Origin: Candidatus Kuenenia stuttgartensis | GTDB lineage: Bacteria; Pseudomonadota; Alphaproteobacteria; SMXS01 | DNA: 64,000 nucleotides | Direction of reading: 5' to 3' | Assembly: GCA_943329845.2 (NCBI GenBank) | Contig: CALQFM020000013.1 | Location: forward strand, 1 to 64,000 | Part shown: positions 10,311 to 18,736 of the stretch, in pieces | Layout: every line of letters starts with the position of its first letter | Position numbering within the stretch: position 1 is the stretch's first letter | The notes under the pieces: generated by a model | What the model saw: only the letters and a program-made list of their open reading frames with translations | What the model was told of the DNA's origin: nothing | Databases searched by the model: none | Program-made: the position numbers and the translations under genes

Positions 10311-10337
10311 AAAAACCCCCGCCGTTGGGCGGGGGTT
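10311..10337 (-). terminator. Rho-independent terminator of the ilv operon
   Basis: On the minus strand AACCCCCGCC pairs with GGCGGGGGTT, followed directly by TTTTG TTTGT. It lies 27 bases past the ilvC stop codon and is oriented to end the ilvI-ilvN-ilvC transcript. Confidence 0.85.
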
Positions 10338-10363
10338 CGTGTCTCGCGGCCGAAACCGAAAGG

Positions 10364-11434
<1,071 letters not shown>

Positions 11435-11472
11435 TTAACGTCGTCGCGGCGGTTGCGCAAGGTTTAGAGTTG

Positions 11473-11985
11473 TTACATCGCCCCCGCGCCGCGCTTGATC
11501 GCGACCACGCCGGTGCGCGACACGTCGACCAGGCCGAGCGGCTTCATCAGCTCGACGAAGGCGTCGATCTTCTCCGAACTGCCGGTGATCTCGAACGTGA
11601 AGCTGTCCGTCGTGGTGTCGAGCACCCTGGCGCGGAAGGCGTCGGCGAGGCGCAGGCTCTCGACCCGCGGATCGCCGGTCGCGGCGACTTTCACCAGCGC
11701 CAGCTCGCGCTCGACCGCCGGCCCTTCGACCGTCAGGTCCGATACCTTGTGCACCGGGATCAGCCGCTCGAGCTGGGCCTTGATCTGCTCGATCACCGGC
11801 GGCGTGCCGCGCGTCACCACGGTGATGCGCGACAGGCCCTCGGCATGGTTGACCTCGGCCACGGTCAGGCTCTCGATGTTATAGCCACGGCCCGAGAACA
11901 GGCCGATGACGCGGGCGAGAACGCCGGCCTCGTTGTCGACGAGCACCGCCATGGTGTGCCGTTCGATCGGAAGTTGGGGTCGCAT
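11473..11985 (-). CDS. ilvN: Acetolactate synthase small (regulatory) subunit
   Basis: A 170-residue regulatory subunit with an N-terminal ACT domain (HTMAVLVDNEAGVLARVIGL, residues about 10-30) that binds valine for feedback inhibition, and a C-terminal ALS_ss_C domain (FRARVLDTTTDSFTFEITG). The ATG at 11985 gives the normal MRPQLPIERHT start; longer frames upstream are read from the ilvI sequence. It lies 34 bases after ilvI and 89 bases before ilvC. By length it is of the IlvH type; ilvH is an equally valid symbol. Confidence 0.95.
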   Translation of the reverse strand: MRPQLPIERHTMAVLVDNEAGVLARVIGLFSGRGYNIESLTVAEVNHAEGLSRITVVTRGTPPVIEQIKAQLERLIPVHKVSDLTVEGPAVERELALVKVAATGDPRVESLRLADAFRARVLDTTTDSFTFEITGSSEKIDAFVELMKPLGLVDVSRTGVVAIKRGAGAM

Positions 11986-12019
11986 GGGTCGGCCTCTTCT
12001 TCTTGGAGCCTTGTTGTGT

Positions 12020-13786
12020 CTAGACCAGCGCCAGGTCGTCGGCGCGCTCGAGGCCCGCGTCCTTGGCGTTGAGCAGGATCTCGTTGTGCGCGGCGCCCGA
12101 CGGCACCATGGGGAAGCAGTTCTCCAGCTTCGCCACCTGGCAGTCGACAATCACCGGCCGCTTGATCGCCATCATCTCCTCGATGACGCCGTCGACTTCG
12201 TCGGGCTTGGTGCAGCGCAGGCCGACGCCGTGCATCGCCTCGGCCAGCTTCACGAAGTCGGGCAGCGAGTCCGAATAGGAGTGGGAATAGCGCCCCTCGT
12301 AGCTGATCTGCTGCCACTGGCGGACCATGCCCATGTACTCGTTGTTCAGGATGAACACCTTGATCGGCGCGTCGTGCTGCACGGCGGTGCTGAACTCCTG
12401 GATGTTCATCATGGTCGAGGCCTCGCCCGCCACGTCGATGACCAGCGCGTTCGGATGGGCGATCTGCACGCCGACGGCGGCCGGGAGGCCATAGCCCATG
12501 GTGCCCAGGCCGCCCGACGTCATCCAGTGGTTCGGCTCGTCGAAGCCGATGAACTGGGCCGCCCACATCTGGTGCTGGCCGACTTCCGTCGTGATGTAGG
12601 GCTTCAGGTGCCTGGTGAGGGCGTGCAGCCGCTGCAGCGCGTATTGCGGCATGATCACGTCCGTACTCGGCTCGTATTTCAGGCAGTCCTTGCCGCGCCA
12701 CTGGTCGATCTGCTTCCACCAGTCGGCGAGCGCCTGCTTGTCCGGGCGGTGCACGCCCGCCTTCCAGACCTTGATCATGTCCTCGAGCACATGGCCCGCA
12801 TCGCCGACGATGGCGACGTCCACATGCACGTTCTTGTTGATGCTGGACCGGTCGATGTCGACGTGGATCTTCCTGGAGTCCGGCGAGAACGCGTTCAGCC
12901 GGCCGGTGATCCGGTCGTCGAAGCGGGCGCCGATATTGATCATCACGTCGCAGTCATGCATGGCCAGATTGGCCTCGTAGGTGCCGTGCATGCCCAGCAT
13001 GCCCAGCCACTGCGGATCCGATGCCGGATAGGACCCAAGGCCCATCAGCGTCGTGGTGATCGGGAAGCCGGTCATGCGGACGAACTCGCGCAGCAGCTGC
13101 GAAGCGTTCGGGCCCGAATTGATGACGCCGCCGCCGGTGTAGAACACCGGCCGCTTGGCCGAGGCGATCAGCTCGACCGCCTGCCTGATGGCGTTGATGT
13201 CGCCCTTCACCTGCGGCAGGTAGCTGCGGTGCTTGGTCTTGGGCGAGCCGGTATAGGGTCCGGTCTCGACCTGGATATCCTTGGGCATGTCGATGACGAC
13301 CGGGCCGGGCCGGCCGTTGGTCGCCACGTAGAACGCCTCGTGCATCACCCGGCCGACATCGGCCACGTTCTTCACCAGGTAATTGTGCTTGGTGGCCGGA
13401 CGGGTGATGCCGACCGTATCGGCTTCCTGGAACGCGTCCGAACCGATCAGGTGGGTCGGCACCTGGCCGGTGATGCAGATGATCGGGATCGAATCCATCA
13501 GCGCGTCGACGAGACCGGTGACCGCGTTGGTCGCGCCCGGGCCCGAGGTGACGAGGACGACGCCCGGCTTGCCTGTCGAGCGGGCATAGCCTTCCGCCGC
13601 GTGCACGGCGCCGCCTTCCTGGCGCACCAGGATGTGACGGATGTGGTTCTGCTTGAACAGCGCGTCGTAGATCGGCAACACGGCGCCACCCGGGTACCCG
13701 AAGATGGTATCGACGCCCTGTTCCTTCAGCGCCCGGATGATCATCTCGGCGCCCGACATCATGTTGCCCTGTGCTTCCGGCGGCAT
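12020..13786 (-). CDS. ilvI: Acetolactate synthase large (catalytic) subunit
   Basis: A 588-residue thiamine diphosphate enzyme that makes acetolactate and acetohydroxybutyrate. The catalytic Glu lies in the N-terminal RQEGGAVHAAEGYARS segment near residue 60; the FAD-associated middle domain follows; the C-terminal TPP/Mg motif reads AGEASTMMN then about 27 residues to LNNEYMGM, so Glu stands where Asp is more usual in the GDx part of the motif. The start at 13786 (MPPEAQGNMMSGAEM) is the first in-frame ATG. First gene of ilvI-ilvN-ilvC. Confidence 0.97.
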   Translation of the reverse strand: MPPEAQGNMMSGAEMIIRALKEQGVDTIFGYPGGAVLPIYDALFKQNHIRHILVRQEGGAVHAAEGYARSTGKPGVVLVTSGPGATNAVTGLVDALMDSIPIICITGQVPTHLIGSDAFQEADTVGITRPATKHNYLVKNVADVGRVMHEAFYVATNGRPGPVVIDMPKDIQVETGPYTGSPKTKHRSYLPQVKGDINAIRQAVELIASAKRPVFYTGGGVINSGPNASQLLREFVRMTGFPITTTLMGLGSYPASDPQWLGMLGMHGTYEANLAMHDCDVMINIGARFDDRITGRLNAFSPDSRKIHVDIDRSSINKNVHVDVAIVGDAGHVLEDMIKVWKAGVHRPDKQALADWWKQIDQWRGKDCLKYEPSTDVIMPQYALQRLHALTRHLKPYITTEVGQHQMWAAQFIGFDEPNHWMTSGGLGTMGYGLPAAVGVQIAHPNALVIDVAGEASTMMNIQEFSTAVQHDAPIKVFILNNEYMGMVRQWQQISYEGRYSHSYSDSLPDFVKLAEAMHGVGLRCTKPDEVDGVIEEMMAIKRPVIVDCQVAKLENCFPMVPSGAAHNEILLNAKDAGLERADDLALV

Positions 13787-13841
13787 GCCCTGTCCTCACT
13801 CCTGCGCCGCCCGCGAGACGGGCTGGCGATCCAATCGCGGC

Positions 13842-13870
13842 CAAATAGCATCGTAAGGCAGGCCGCGCAA
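13842..13870 (-). promoter_or_regulatory. Candidate promoter of the ilv operon
   Basis: On the minus strand TTGCGC (13870-13865) is followed after exactly 17 bases by TATTTG (13847-13842). This sits about 55 bases upstream of the ilvI start. No leader peptide rich in Ile/Val/Leu codons is visible, so classical attenuation is not supported. Confidence 0.4.
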
Positions 13871-13923
13871 CGCTTTCCCCGCCCCGTCCAGGAGCGAGAG
13901 GCGCGCACCGTACTGATGCTTTA

Positions 13924-14880
13924 TTACTCCGTCAACCCATTTACAGAAATTTTTGAAAAGATAATATCGATAAATCTTTCCGATTCTTTCTCATCGATGA
14001 CGCCCCAGTCGCGGCACTGGTTGCGGAACCAGGTCATCTGCCGCTTGGCGTATTGCCTGGTCGCGGTCTTGGCCAGAGCCACCGCGTCGTCCATGGCCAT
14101 CTCTCCCGTCAGCGCCGCGCGAAGCTGCGGCACGCCCAGAGCCTTCAGCGCCGTCAGGTTGGGATCGGCCTCCGGCAGCGCCGCGACCTCGTCCAGCGCG
14201 CCCGCCTCGATCATCAGGTCGAAGCGGCGGTGGCAGCGCTCGTAGAGCCAGTCGCGCGGCGGCAGCAGCACGAACTTGGCCACGCCGCCCTGCCGGTCGA
14301 GCCCAGTGAGCGGCCCGTCGACGGACGTCGCTTGCCAGGTCGCCAGTGAGCGCCCGGTCGACCGGATCACCTCCAGCGCACGCGCGACGCGCTGCCCGTC
14401 GCTGGGCCGTAGCCTTTCGGCCATGACCGGATCCTCGGCCGCGAGCGCCGCGTGGCCTGCGGCGGCGCCCGACGCCAGGACCAGTGCCCGCACCTCGCGG
14501 CGGATACCCTCATCGATCGTCGGCACCTCGGACAGGCCGCCGAGCAGGGCGCGGAAATAGAGCCCGGTGCCGCCGGCGACGATGGCCACCTTTCGCCTCG
14601 CCCGTATATCCTCAATGACCGCACCCGCCAGCTCGGCCCAGCGCGCAACCGAGAAGGGCTCCGCGACGCTGGCGACGCCGTACAGATGATGCGTGACCAG
14701 CGCCCTGTCGGCGGCATCCGGAGCTGCGCTGAGCAGCGGCAGTTCACGATATAATTGCATGCTGTCGGCGTTGACGATCTCGCCGCCCAGACGCCGGGCG
14801 AGAACCAGCGAGAGCGCCGATTTGCCACTTGCGGTTGGGCCGGCAATAAGAATAACTTGAGGCCGCGTCTCGGGTGTCAT
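13924..14880 (-). CDS. miaA: tRNA dimethylallyltransferase MiaA
   Basis: A 318-residue enzyme that adds an isopentenyl group to A37 of tRNAs reading UNN codons. The P-loop GPTASGKSALSL is near residue 13, followed by NADSMQLYRELP, the DMAPP/tRNA-binding region GGTGLYFRALLGGLSEVP, and the C-terminal KTATRQYAKRQMTWFRNQ motif. The ATG at 14880 was chosen (MTPETRPQVIL); the open frame extends further upstream without family similarity. The final 25 codons are markedly AT-rich compared with the body of the gene. It lies upstream of ilvI on the same strand. Confidence 0.96.
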   Translation of the reverse strand: MTPETRPQVILIAGPTASGKSALSLVLARRLGGEIVNADSMQLYRELPLLSAAPDAADRALVTHHLYGVASVAEPFSVARWAELAGAVIEDIRARRKVAIVAGGTGLYFRALLGGLSEVPTIDEGIRREVRALVLASGAAAGHAALAAEDPVMAERLRPSDGQRVARALEVIRSTGRSLATWQATSVDGPLTGLDRQGGVAKFVLLPPRDWLYERCHRRFDLMIEAGALDEVAALPEADPNLTALKALGVPQLRAALTGEMAMDDAVALAKTATRQYAKRQMTWFRNQCRDWGVIDEKESERFIDIIFSKISVNGLTE

Positions 14881-14982
14881 CACACCATACTTCGGTAAAT
14901 ACTGAACGGGGACAAGACGCTGCTGACGATAGCAGGGAATCGCGCCAGCGTCGGGCCCCGGTCCTGACAGGAGAGGACAAAC

Positions 14983-15219
14983 ATGGCTAACATACTGACC
15001 TTCCAGGCCACGCCGGGCATTGCCCGCCTTACGCCGGTGCATCTGGAACTGGTTTCCGCCGCCCTGCTGCGCGCTGGCGCGTCGGGCTTGAAGCCCAGGT
15101 GGGTGACCAAGAACGTGCAGGCGGAACTGCGCTATGACGGCATCGAGGGCGACAAGGCCATCGAGGTCGCCAACGGCGCCGTGAAGGGTTCGGGTCTCGT
15201 GATCGCGAACAAGGACTAG
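14983..15219 (+). CDS. serB: SerB N-terminal (ACT-like) domain, separate reading frame
   Basis: A 78-residue frame (MANILTFQATPGIARLTP...) that matches in length and character the N-terminal domain normally fused to alphaproteobacterial phosphoserine phosphatase. It ends with TAG at 15217-15219, and the last base of that stop is the first base of the GTG that opens the catalytic part (TAGTG). One added base at the junction would join the two into a single 291-residue protein, the usual SerB length. So this is either a frameshift (mutation or sequencing error) or a natural gene fission with coupled translation. Confidence 0.7.
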   Translation: MANILTFQATPGIARLTPVHLELVSAALLRAGASGLKPRWVTKNVQAELRYDGIEGDKAIEVANGAVKGSGLVIANKD

Positions 15220-15857
15220 TGTCCGTCCGCCTGCTGATCGCGGACATGGACTCCACGATCATCGAAAACGAATGCATCGACGAACTGGCTGACGCCATCG
15301 GCATCAAGGATCAGGTCGCCGCCATCACCGAAAGGGCGATGCGCGGCGAACTTGATTTCGAGGCCGCGCTCCGCGAGCGCGTCTTCATGCTGAAGGGCCT
15401 GCCGGAAGCCTCGTTGCAGGAGGTCTATGACAGCCGCATCCGGCTGACCAAAGGCGCCCGCGAGATGACCGACGCGCTGCACGCCAGGGGCATCAAGTGC
15501 ATCCTGGTATCGGGCGGCTTCACCTTCTTCACCAGCCGCATCGCCAGGGCGGCCGGATTCGACGCCGACCATGCCAATACGCTGGGCATCGAAAACGGCA
15601 TGCTCGACGGAACGGTCGGCGAACCGATCCTGGGCGCCGACGCCAAGCTTTCGACCATGAAGCGCTATGCCGCAGACATGGGCATCGGGCTCGACGAGGT
15701 CATTGCCATCGGCGACGGCGCCAACGACCTGCCGATGATCCAGGCCGCCGGCTACGGCATCGGCTTCTGCGCCAAGCCGAAGGTGGCGGAAGCGGCCAAA
15801 TACCGCATCGACGAGCGCGACCTTACCAAGGTGCTGGATATCGCCGGACTGCGGTAG
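15219..15857 (+). CDS. serB: Phosphoserine phosphatase catalytic domain
   Basis: A 212-residue HAD-superfamily hydrolase for the last step of serine synthesis. The nucleophile motif ADMDSTIIENECIDELAD lies at residues 8-25 (DxDST), motif II is the Ser of VSGGFTFFTSRIA, the Lys is in DAKLSTMKRY, and the metal motif is GDGANDLPMI. The catalytic core is therefore complete. As written it starts with GTG at 15219, overlapping the stop of the N-terminal-domain frame by one base and with no Shine-Dalgarno of its own, so it would depend on coupling or on the two frames really being one gene. Confidence 0.85.
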   Translation: MSVRLLIADMDSTIIENECIDELADAIGIKDQVAAITERAMRGELDFEAALRERVFMLKGLPEASLQEVYDSRIRLTKGAREMTDALHARGIKCILVSGGFTFFTSRIARAAGFDADHANTLGIENGMLDGTVGEPILGADAKLSTMKRYAADMGIGLDEVIAIGDGANDLPMIQAAGYGIGFCAKPKVAEAAKYRIDERDLTKVLDIAGLR

Positions 15858-15958
15858 CGGGTGTTCAACGGCGCGTTTGCAAACTGGCGCCTCTTTCAGT
15901 CACTTCCAGGAACAGCGACTTGATCTAGGCCTTGGATCTGGAAGCCCCACTTGAAAAC

Positions 15959-16213
15959 TTATTTCAGAAGCTCGTCCAGCGCGGCCTGCTCGGGGGCCAT
16001 CTCAGCCCGGTGCACCGCATCGATCACCACACTCGGCGCCTGATCGGTCGTTATGCTGCGGCGTGATGCAGCCAGCAACCAGTCATAGTGGTCGGCCGAC
16101 ATCAGCACCAACTCACGCCGGCCATGACGCGTGATCTCGACAGGTTCACGCATGGCCTTATGCTGGAAATCGCCAAATTTCCGCTGGAACTGCATCGCTG
16201 TCGTCGTCGCCAT
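15959..16213 (-). CDS. Phd/YefM-family antitoxin, no toxin partner
   Basis: An 84-residue protein of the prevent-host-death type: an N-terminal DNA-binding part (MQFQRKFGDFQHKAMREPVEITRHGRRELVLMSADHY, split around residues 7-43) followed by a C-terminal tail (PEQAALDELLK) that would wrap a toxin. Phd proteins repress their own promoter and neutralise a toxin. The ATG at 16213 has GGAGGT eight bases upstream, better than the TTG two codons earlier. No toxin gene follows: only 101 bases separate it from the end of serB. It faces the decarboxylase-like gene over a perfect dyad (16237-16269). Confidence 0.8.
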   Translation of the reverse strand: MATTTAMQFQRKFGDFQHKAMREPVEITRHGRRELVLMSADHYDWLLAASRRSITTDQAPSVVIDAVHRAEMAPEQAALDELLK

Positions 16214-16236
16214 TACCAAGTACCTCCAATAAACAC

Positions 16237-16269
16237 GACGGATTATACGAATTCTACGTATAATCCGTC
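16237..16269. promoter_or_regulatory. Palindromic operator with overlapping divergent promoters
   Basis: The arms gacggattatacg (16237-16249) and cgtataatccgtc (16257-16269) are perfect 13-bp reverse complements around a 7-base spacer. Each arm contains a perfect TATAAT on one strand (plus 16259-16264, minus 16247-16242). The leftward promoter has TTGACG (16271-16266) 18 bases from its -10 box; the rightward -35 region is poorer. A Phd-type protein bound here would block both genes. The transcripts would have very short leaders. Confidence 0.75.
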
Positions 16270-16295
16270 AAGCCTTCGAACTGGGGAGATCCGCC

Positions 16296-16847
16296 ATGGC
16301 CCGCGTCCCGTACCTCGACAAGCACGACCTTCCAGCAGAATACCAGGATCTGCTGAACCGCAGCATCAACGTCACGCGGGCACTGGTGCACAGCCCCAGG
16401 GCGGCGCGCAAGTTCGGCGCGCTGGGCAACTACATCCGGCACGGCAGCACGCTGGATTCCCGACTCAGCGAGATGGCGATCATCCAGGTCGGCTACCTCA
16501 CCCGGCAGCCTTACGAATACTCGCACCACGTGAAGATCGGCATGGACATGGGTGTCAGCGAGGACGACATCCGCGCCATCGCCGCCGAGACGGCGGGCGG
16601 AACGTCGAGCCTTGACGCTCTGTCTAGCGCCGTGATCCGCGCGGCGCGCGAGATGACCACCGACCTGACGATCTCCGACGCCACCTTCGAGCTGTTGCGG
16701 GACGAACTCGGCACCGAGCGGCTGATCGACCTGATCCTGGCGATCGCCACCTATAACGGCGTCGTCCGCATCCTTGGCGCGCTGCAAATCGACGTCGAGG
16801 ACGACTACCTCACCTATCTCGAGCAGTTCCCGCTGCCCGGAATCTGA
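16296..16847 (+). CDS. Carboxymuconolactone decarboxylase family protein
   Basis: A 183-residue all-helical AhpD-like/CMD-fold protein. The central region (MAIIQVGYLTRQPYEYSHHVKIGMD, split at residues 55-80) carries the paired histidines and the YEYSHH motif seen in 4-carboxymuconolactone decarboxylase-type members, rather than the CxxC of AhpD peroxidases. The role may be decarboxylation/isomerisation of a small acid; the exact substrate is unknown. It starts at 16296 with GGGGAGAT upstream and is transcribed divergently from the Phd-type antitoxin from an overlapping promoter, an unusual pairing. Confidence 0.85.
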   Translation: MARVPYLDKHDLPAEYQDLLNRSINVTRALVHSPRAARKFGALGNYIRHGSTLDSRLSEMAIIQVGYLTRQPYEYSHHVKIGMDMGVSEDDIRAIAAETAGGTSSLDALSSAVIRAAREMTTDLTISDATFELLRDELGTERLIDLILAIATYNGVVRILGALQIDVEDDYLTYLEQFPLPGI

Positions 16848-16985
16848 GGTCAACCGCATCCGCGCCCAGGCTTGCGCCCCGGACTGCAGCGACGCGGCCA
16901 AAGGCCGTCAGGTCTGGTCGGACGCCTGACGGTTTACGAACGCGACGTTTATCGCCATTCTGCGGGCGAACGACGGAAAGGCTTC

Positions 16986-17528
16986 ATGTCCACGATACAC
17001 CAGATGCGGGTCGAGTTCGACCCGCCGGAAGACCGGCTGCTGATGTCCATCATCTCGAAGGACGGCAGGGAGTTCCGCATGTGGTTCACCCGGCGCTTCG
17101 TGAAGCTGCTGTGGCCCAACCTGGTGAAGCTGGCCGAATCGACGCCCGAGGCGGCGGCGCAGCAGTCGGACGCGGCCCGCAAGAGCATCGTCCGCTTCCA
17201 GCACGAGAAGGCGCTTGCCTCCAGCAACTTCACCGATAAATACGACAAGGACAAGGTGGTCAGCCAGTATTTCGGCGAGGCGCCGGTCCTGATCACCGAG
17301 GGCCGCATCAAGCGCATCGACAACCCGAAGGGACCGAACCAGGTGGCCTTCATGGCCAAGGACGGGCGGCCGGTGACGATGGCGCTCGACGACGTGCTGC
17401 TCCACTCCATGGCGCGCCTGATCCGCAACGCCGCCAGGAAGGCCGGCTGGGATCTGGATCTGGGCGCCCTCGCCGGCGATACGGCAGTCCCGAATGACGG
17501 CGAGACGGCATCGCGGGTGCTGAACTAG
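16986..17528 (+). CDS. Conserved protein of unknown function (180 aa)
   Basis: A soluble 180-residue protein starting MSTIHQMRVEFDPPEDRLLM, with GGAAAGG upstream of the ATG at 16986. The N-terminal half has a strand-rich pattern with DGREFRMWFTRRFVKLLW, the middle (LAESTPEAAAQQSD) is probably helical, and the C-terminal part (VTMALDDVLLHSMARLIRNA) looks like a beta strand plus helix. I have a sense of this DxLLMxIxxxDGxEFRxWxTRR pattern from uncharacterised proteobacterial proteins but cannot name a family or function. The tRNA-Thr gene is convergent 34 bases downstream. Confidence 0.75.
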   Translation: MSTIHQMRVEFDPPEDRLLMSIISKDGREFRMWFTRRFVKLLWPNLVKLAESTPEAAAQQSDAARKSIVRFQHEKALASSNFTDKYDKDKVVSQYFGEAPVLITEGRIKRIDNPKGPNQVAFMAKDGRPVTMALDDVLLHSMARLIRNAARKAGWDLDLGALAGDTAVPNDGETASRVLN

Positions 17529-17562
17529 CCCCTGCGCCAAGCCTTTGGAATATCTGGGAAGC

Positions 17563-17637
<75 letters not shown>

Positions 17638-17647
17638 AGCGGGAGGG

Positions 17648-17676
17648 CTTATGCCAAGGAAACCGGGCGGTTGCAA
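17648..17676 (-). promoter_or_regulatory. Promoter for tRNA-Thr
   Basis: On the minus strand TTGCAA (17676-17671) lies 17 bases from CATAAG (17653-17648), placing the start of transcription a few bases upstream of the tRNA 5' end at 17637. Confidence 0.5.
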
Positions 17677-17948
17677 GCGGTTTCGGCCAGTGACCGGGAT
17701 TTCCTGAAACGCCACCAAAAGCCAGATTAAACCCACGAAGTTTCCAGAAATTCTGGTGATTATCAGGGAGAATTTTTCCCGTCCCGATCCGGCGCAGAAG
17801 GCGCTCTGCGTCTGGGCATGGTGCAGCCTGTGGCGAGGATCGCGTTGCCGCCTCTCCCCTTCGGACGGCCGTCCGCGGACGCCACCTTGCCGCGTACGCG
17901 GCCTGAGCCTAATAAGGCAGTGGAAGTGAGTAGAAGGAGTTCCGCCCA
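17677..17948 (+). promoter_or_regulatory. Upstream region of the TetR gene with palindromes
   Basis: No gene is visible here. It holds two dyads that could serve as operators: ccagaa-a-ttctgg at 17744-17756, and cggacggccgtccg at 17862-17875, the latter running into a second palindrome gtccgcggac (17871-17880). The stretch ends with AGAAGGAG, a strong ribosome site for the regulator starting at 17949. TetR-family proteins usually bind such dyads near their own gene; which one is used here cannot be told. Confidence 0.4.
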
Positions 17949-18596
17949 ATGCCGAGGGCGCGTACCGACGCCGAAGTCTTGGTTTTTCGGGAGAATCTTT
18001 GCGCGGCCGCCACGCGCCGGTTTGCGGAACTTGGCTATGCCGGGGTGACCATTCGCGGCCTGGCGGCGGACGTCGGCTGCAGTCCCATGACACCCTACAG
18101 CTATTTCAGGGACAAGGAGGAAATCTTCGCGGCGGTGCGGGCGGCAGCGTTTCGGCGCCTTGCCGATGCCTGCGAGGATGCGGCGCGAAATGCCCCTGAT
18201 GATCTGACGCGGGCGGGCGCCCTGGGCCGCGCCTATCTGCATTTCGCACTGACCGAACGCGACGCCTACAAGATCATGTTCGAACTGACCCAGCCCGACG
18301 AGCACGCATTTCCGGATGTGGTGGCACAGGTCGAGCGGTGCCGGCGGTTCATGACCCAGCCAACCGAAATCATGGTTCGCGAAGGGGTACTATCCGGCGA
18401 CCCCAACAAGTTGTCGCAGATGTTCTGGGCAGGGATCCACGGCGCCATCGTGTTGCACATGACCGGCAAGCTCGTCCCGGGCACGAGCATCGAGGAACTC
18501 TACGCCATGATGCTGGCGACCCTGATGCGCGGTGCGCGGGGCCCGCGCTTCACCGAGGTGGAAGGGGCGCTGTTTTCCCGCCGGGACACCCTCTGA
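17949..18596 (+). CDS. TetR/AcrR family transcriptional regulator
   Basis: A 215-residue repressor-type protein. The N-terminal helix-turn-helix reads AATRRFAELGYAGVTIRGLAADVGCSPMTPYSYFRDKEEIF across residues 19-60, the classical TetR pattern. The C-terminal ligand domain (FALTERDAYKIMFELTQP) has the aromatic-rich helices of regulators that bind hydrophobic effectors. The start at 17949 follows AGAAGGAG. It lies 140 bases upstream of the carotenoid oxygenase gene on the same strand, which makes that gene the obvious candidate target. Confidence 0.92.
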   Translation: MPRARTDAEVLVFRENLCAAATRRFAELGYAGVTIRGLAADVGCSPMTPYSYFRDKEEIFAAVRAAAFRRLADACEDAARNAPDDLTRAGALGRAYLHFALTERDAYKIMFELTQPDEHAFPDVVAQVERCRRFMTQPTEIMVREGVLSGDPNKLSQMFWAGIHGAIVLHMTGKLVPGTSIEELYAMMLATLMRGARGPRFTEVEGALFSRRDTL

Positions 18597-18640
18597 CGGC
18601 TGCGGGCCGCACCCGCCTGAACGGGTCAGGCACTCCATTA

Positions 18641-18653
18641 TTTACATTGTAAA
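18641..18653. promoter_or_regulatory. AT-rich dyad before the carotenoid oxygenase
   Basis: tttac-att-gtaaa forms a 5-bp-arm dyad in an unusually AT-rich patch between the TetR gene and the carotenoid oxygenase. A weak stem-loop (gcctga / tcaggc, 18615-18631) precedes it. The dyad could be an operator for the upstream regulator, but the arms are short. Confidence 0.3.
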
Positions 18654-18736
18654 ATACATCTGCCAGAGTGTGTCATCACGTCGGCGGGGAGCTGGTCGCT
18701 TGCGCGCCGATCAACCTCGGAACAAGGCCAGTCAGC

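Noticed and set aside
12020-13786. Possible defect in ilvI: Glu in the GEAS TPP motif instead of GD
   Set aside because: The rest of the motif and spacing to LNN are intact, and I recall similar GEAS versions in alphaproteobacterial enzymes, so I do not treat it as a loss of function.
13787-13923. Leader-peptide attenuator before ilvI
   Set aside because: No short open frame rich in Ile, Leu or Val codons and no alternating hairpins are visible.
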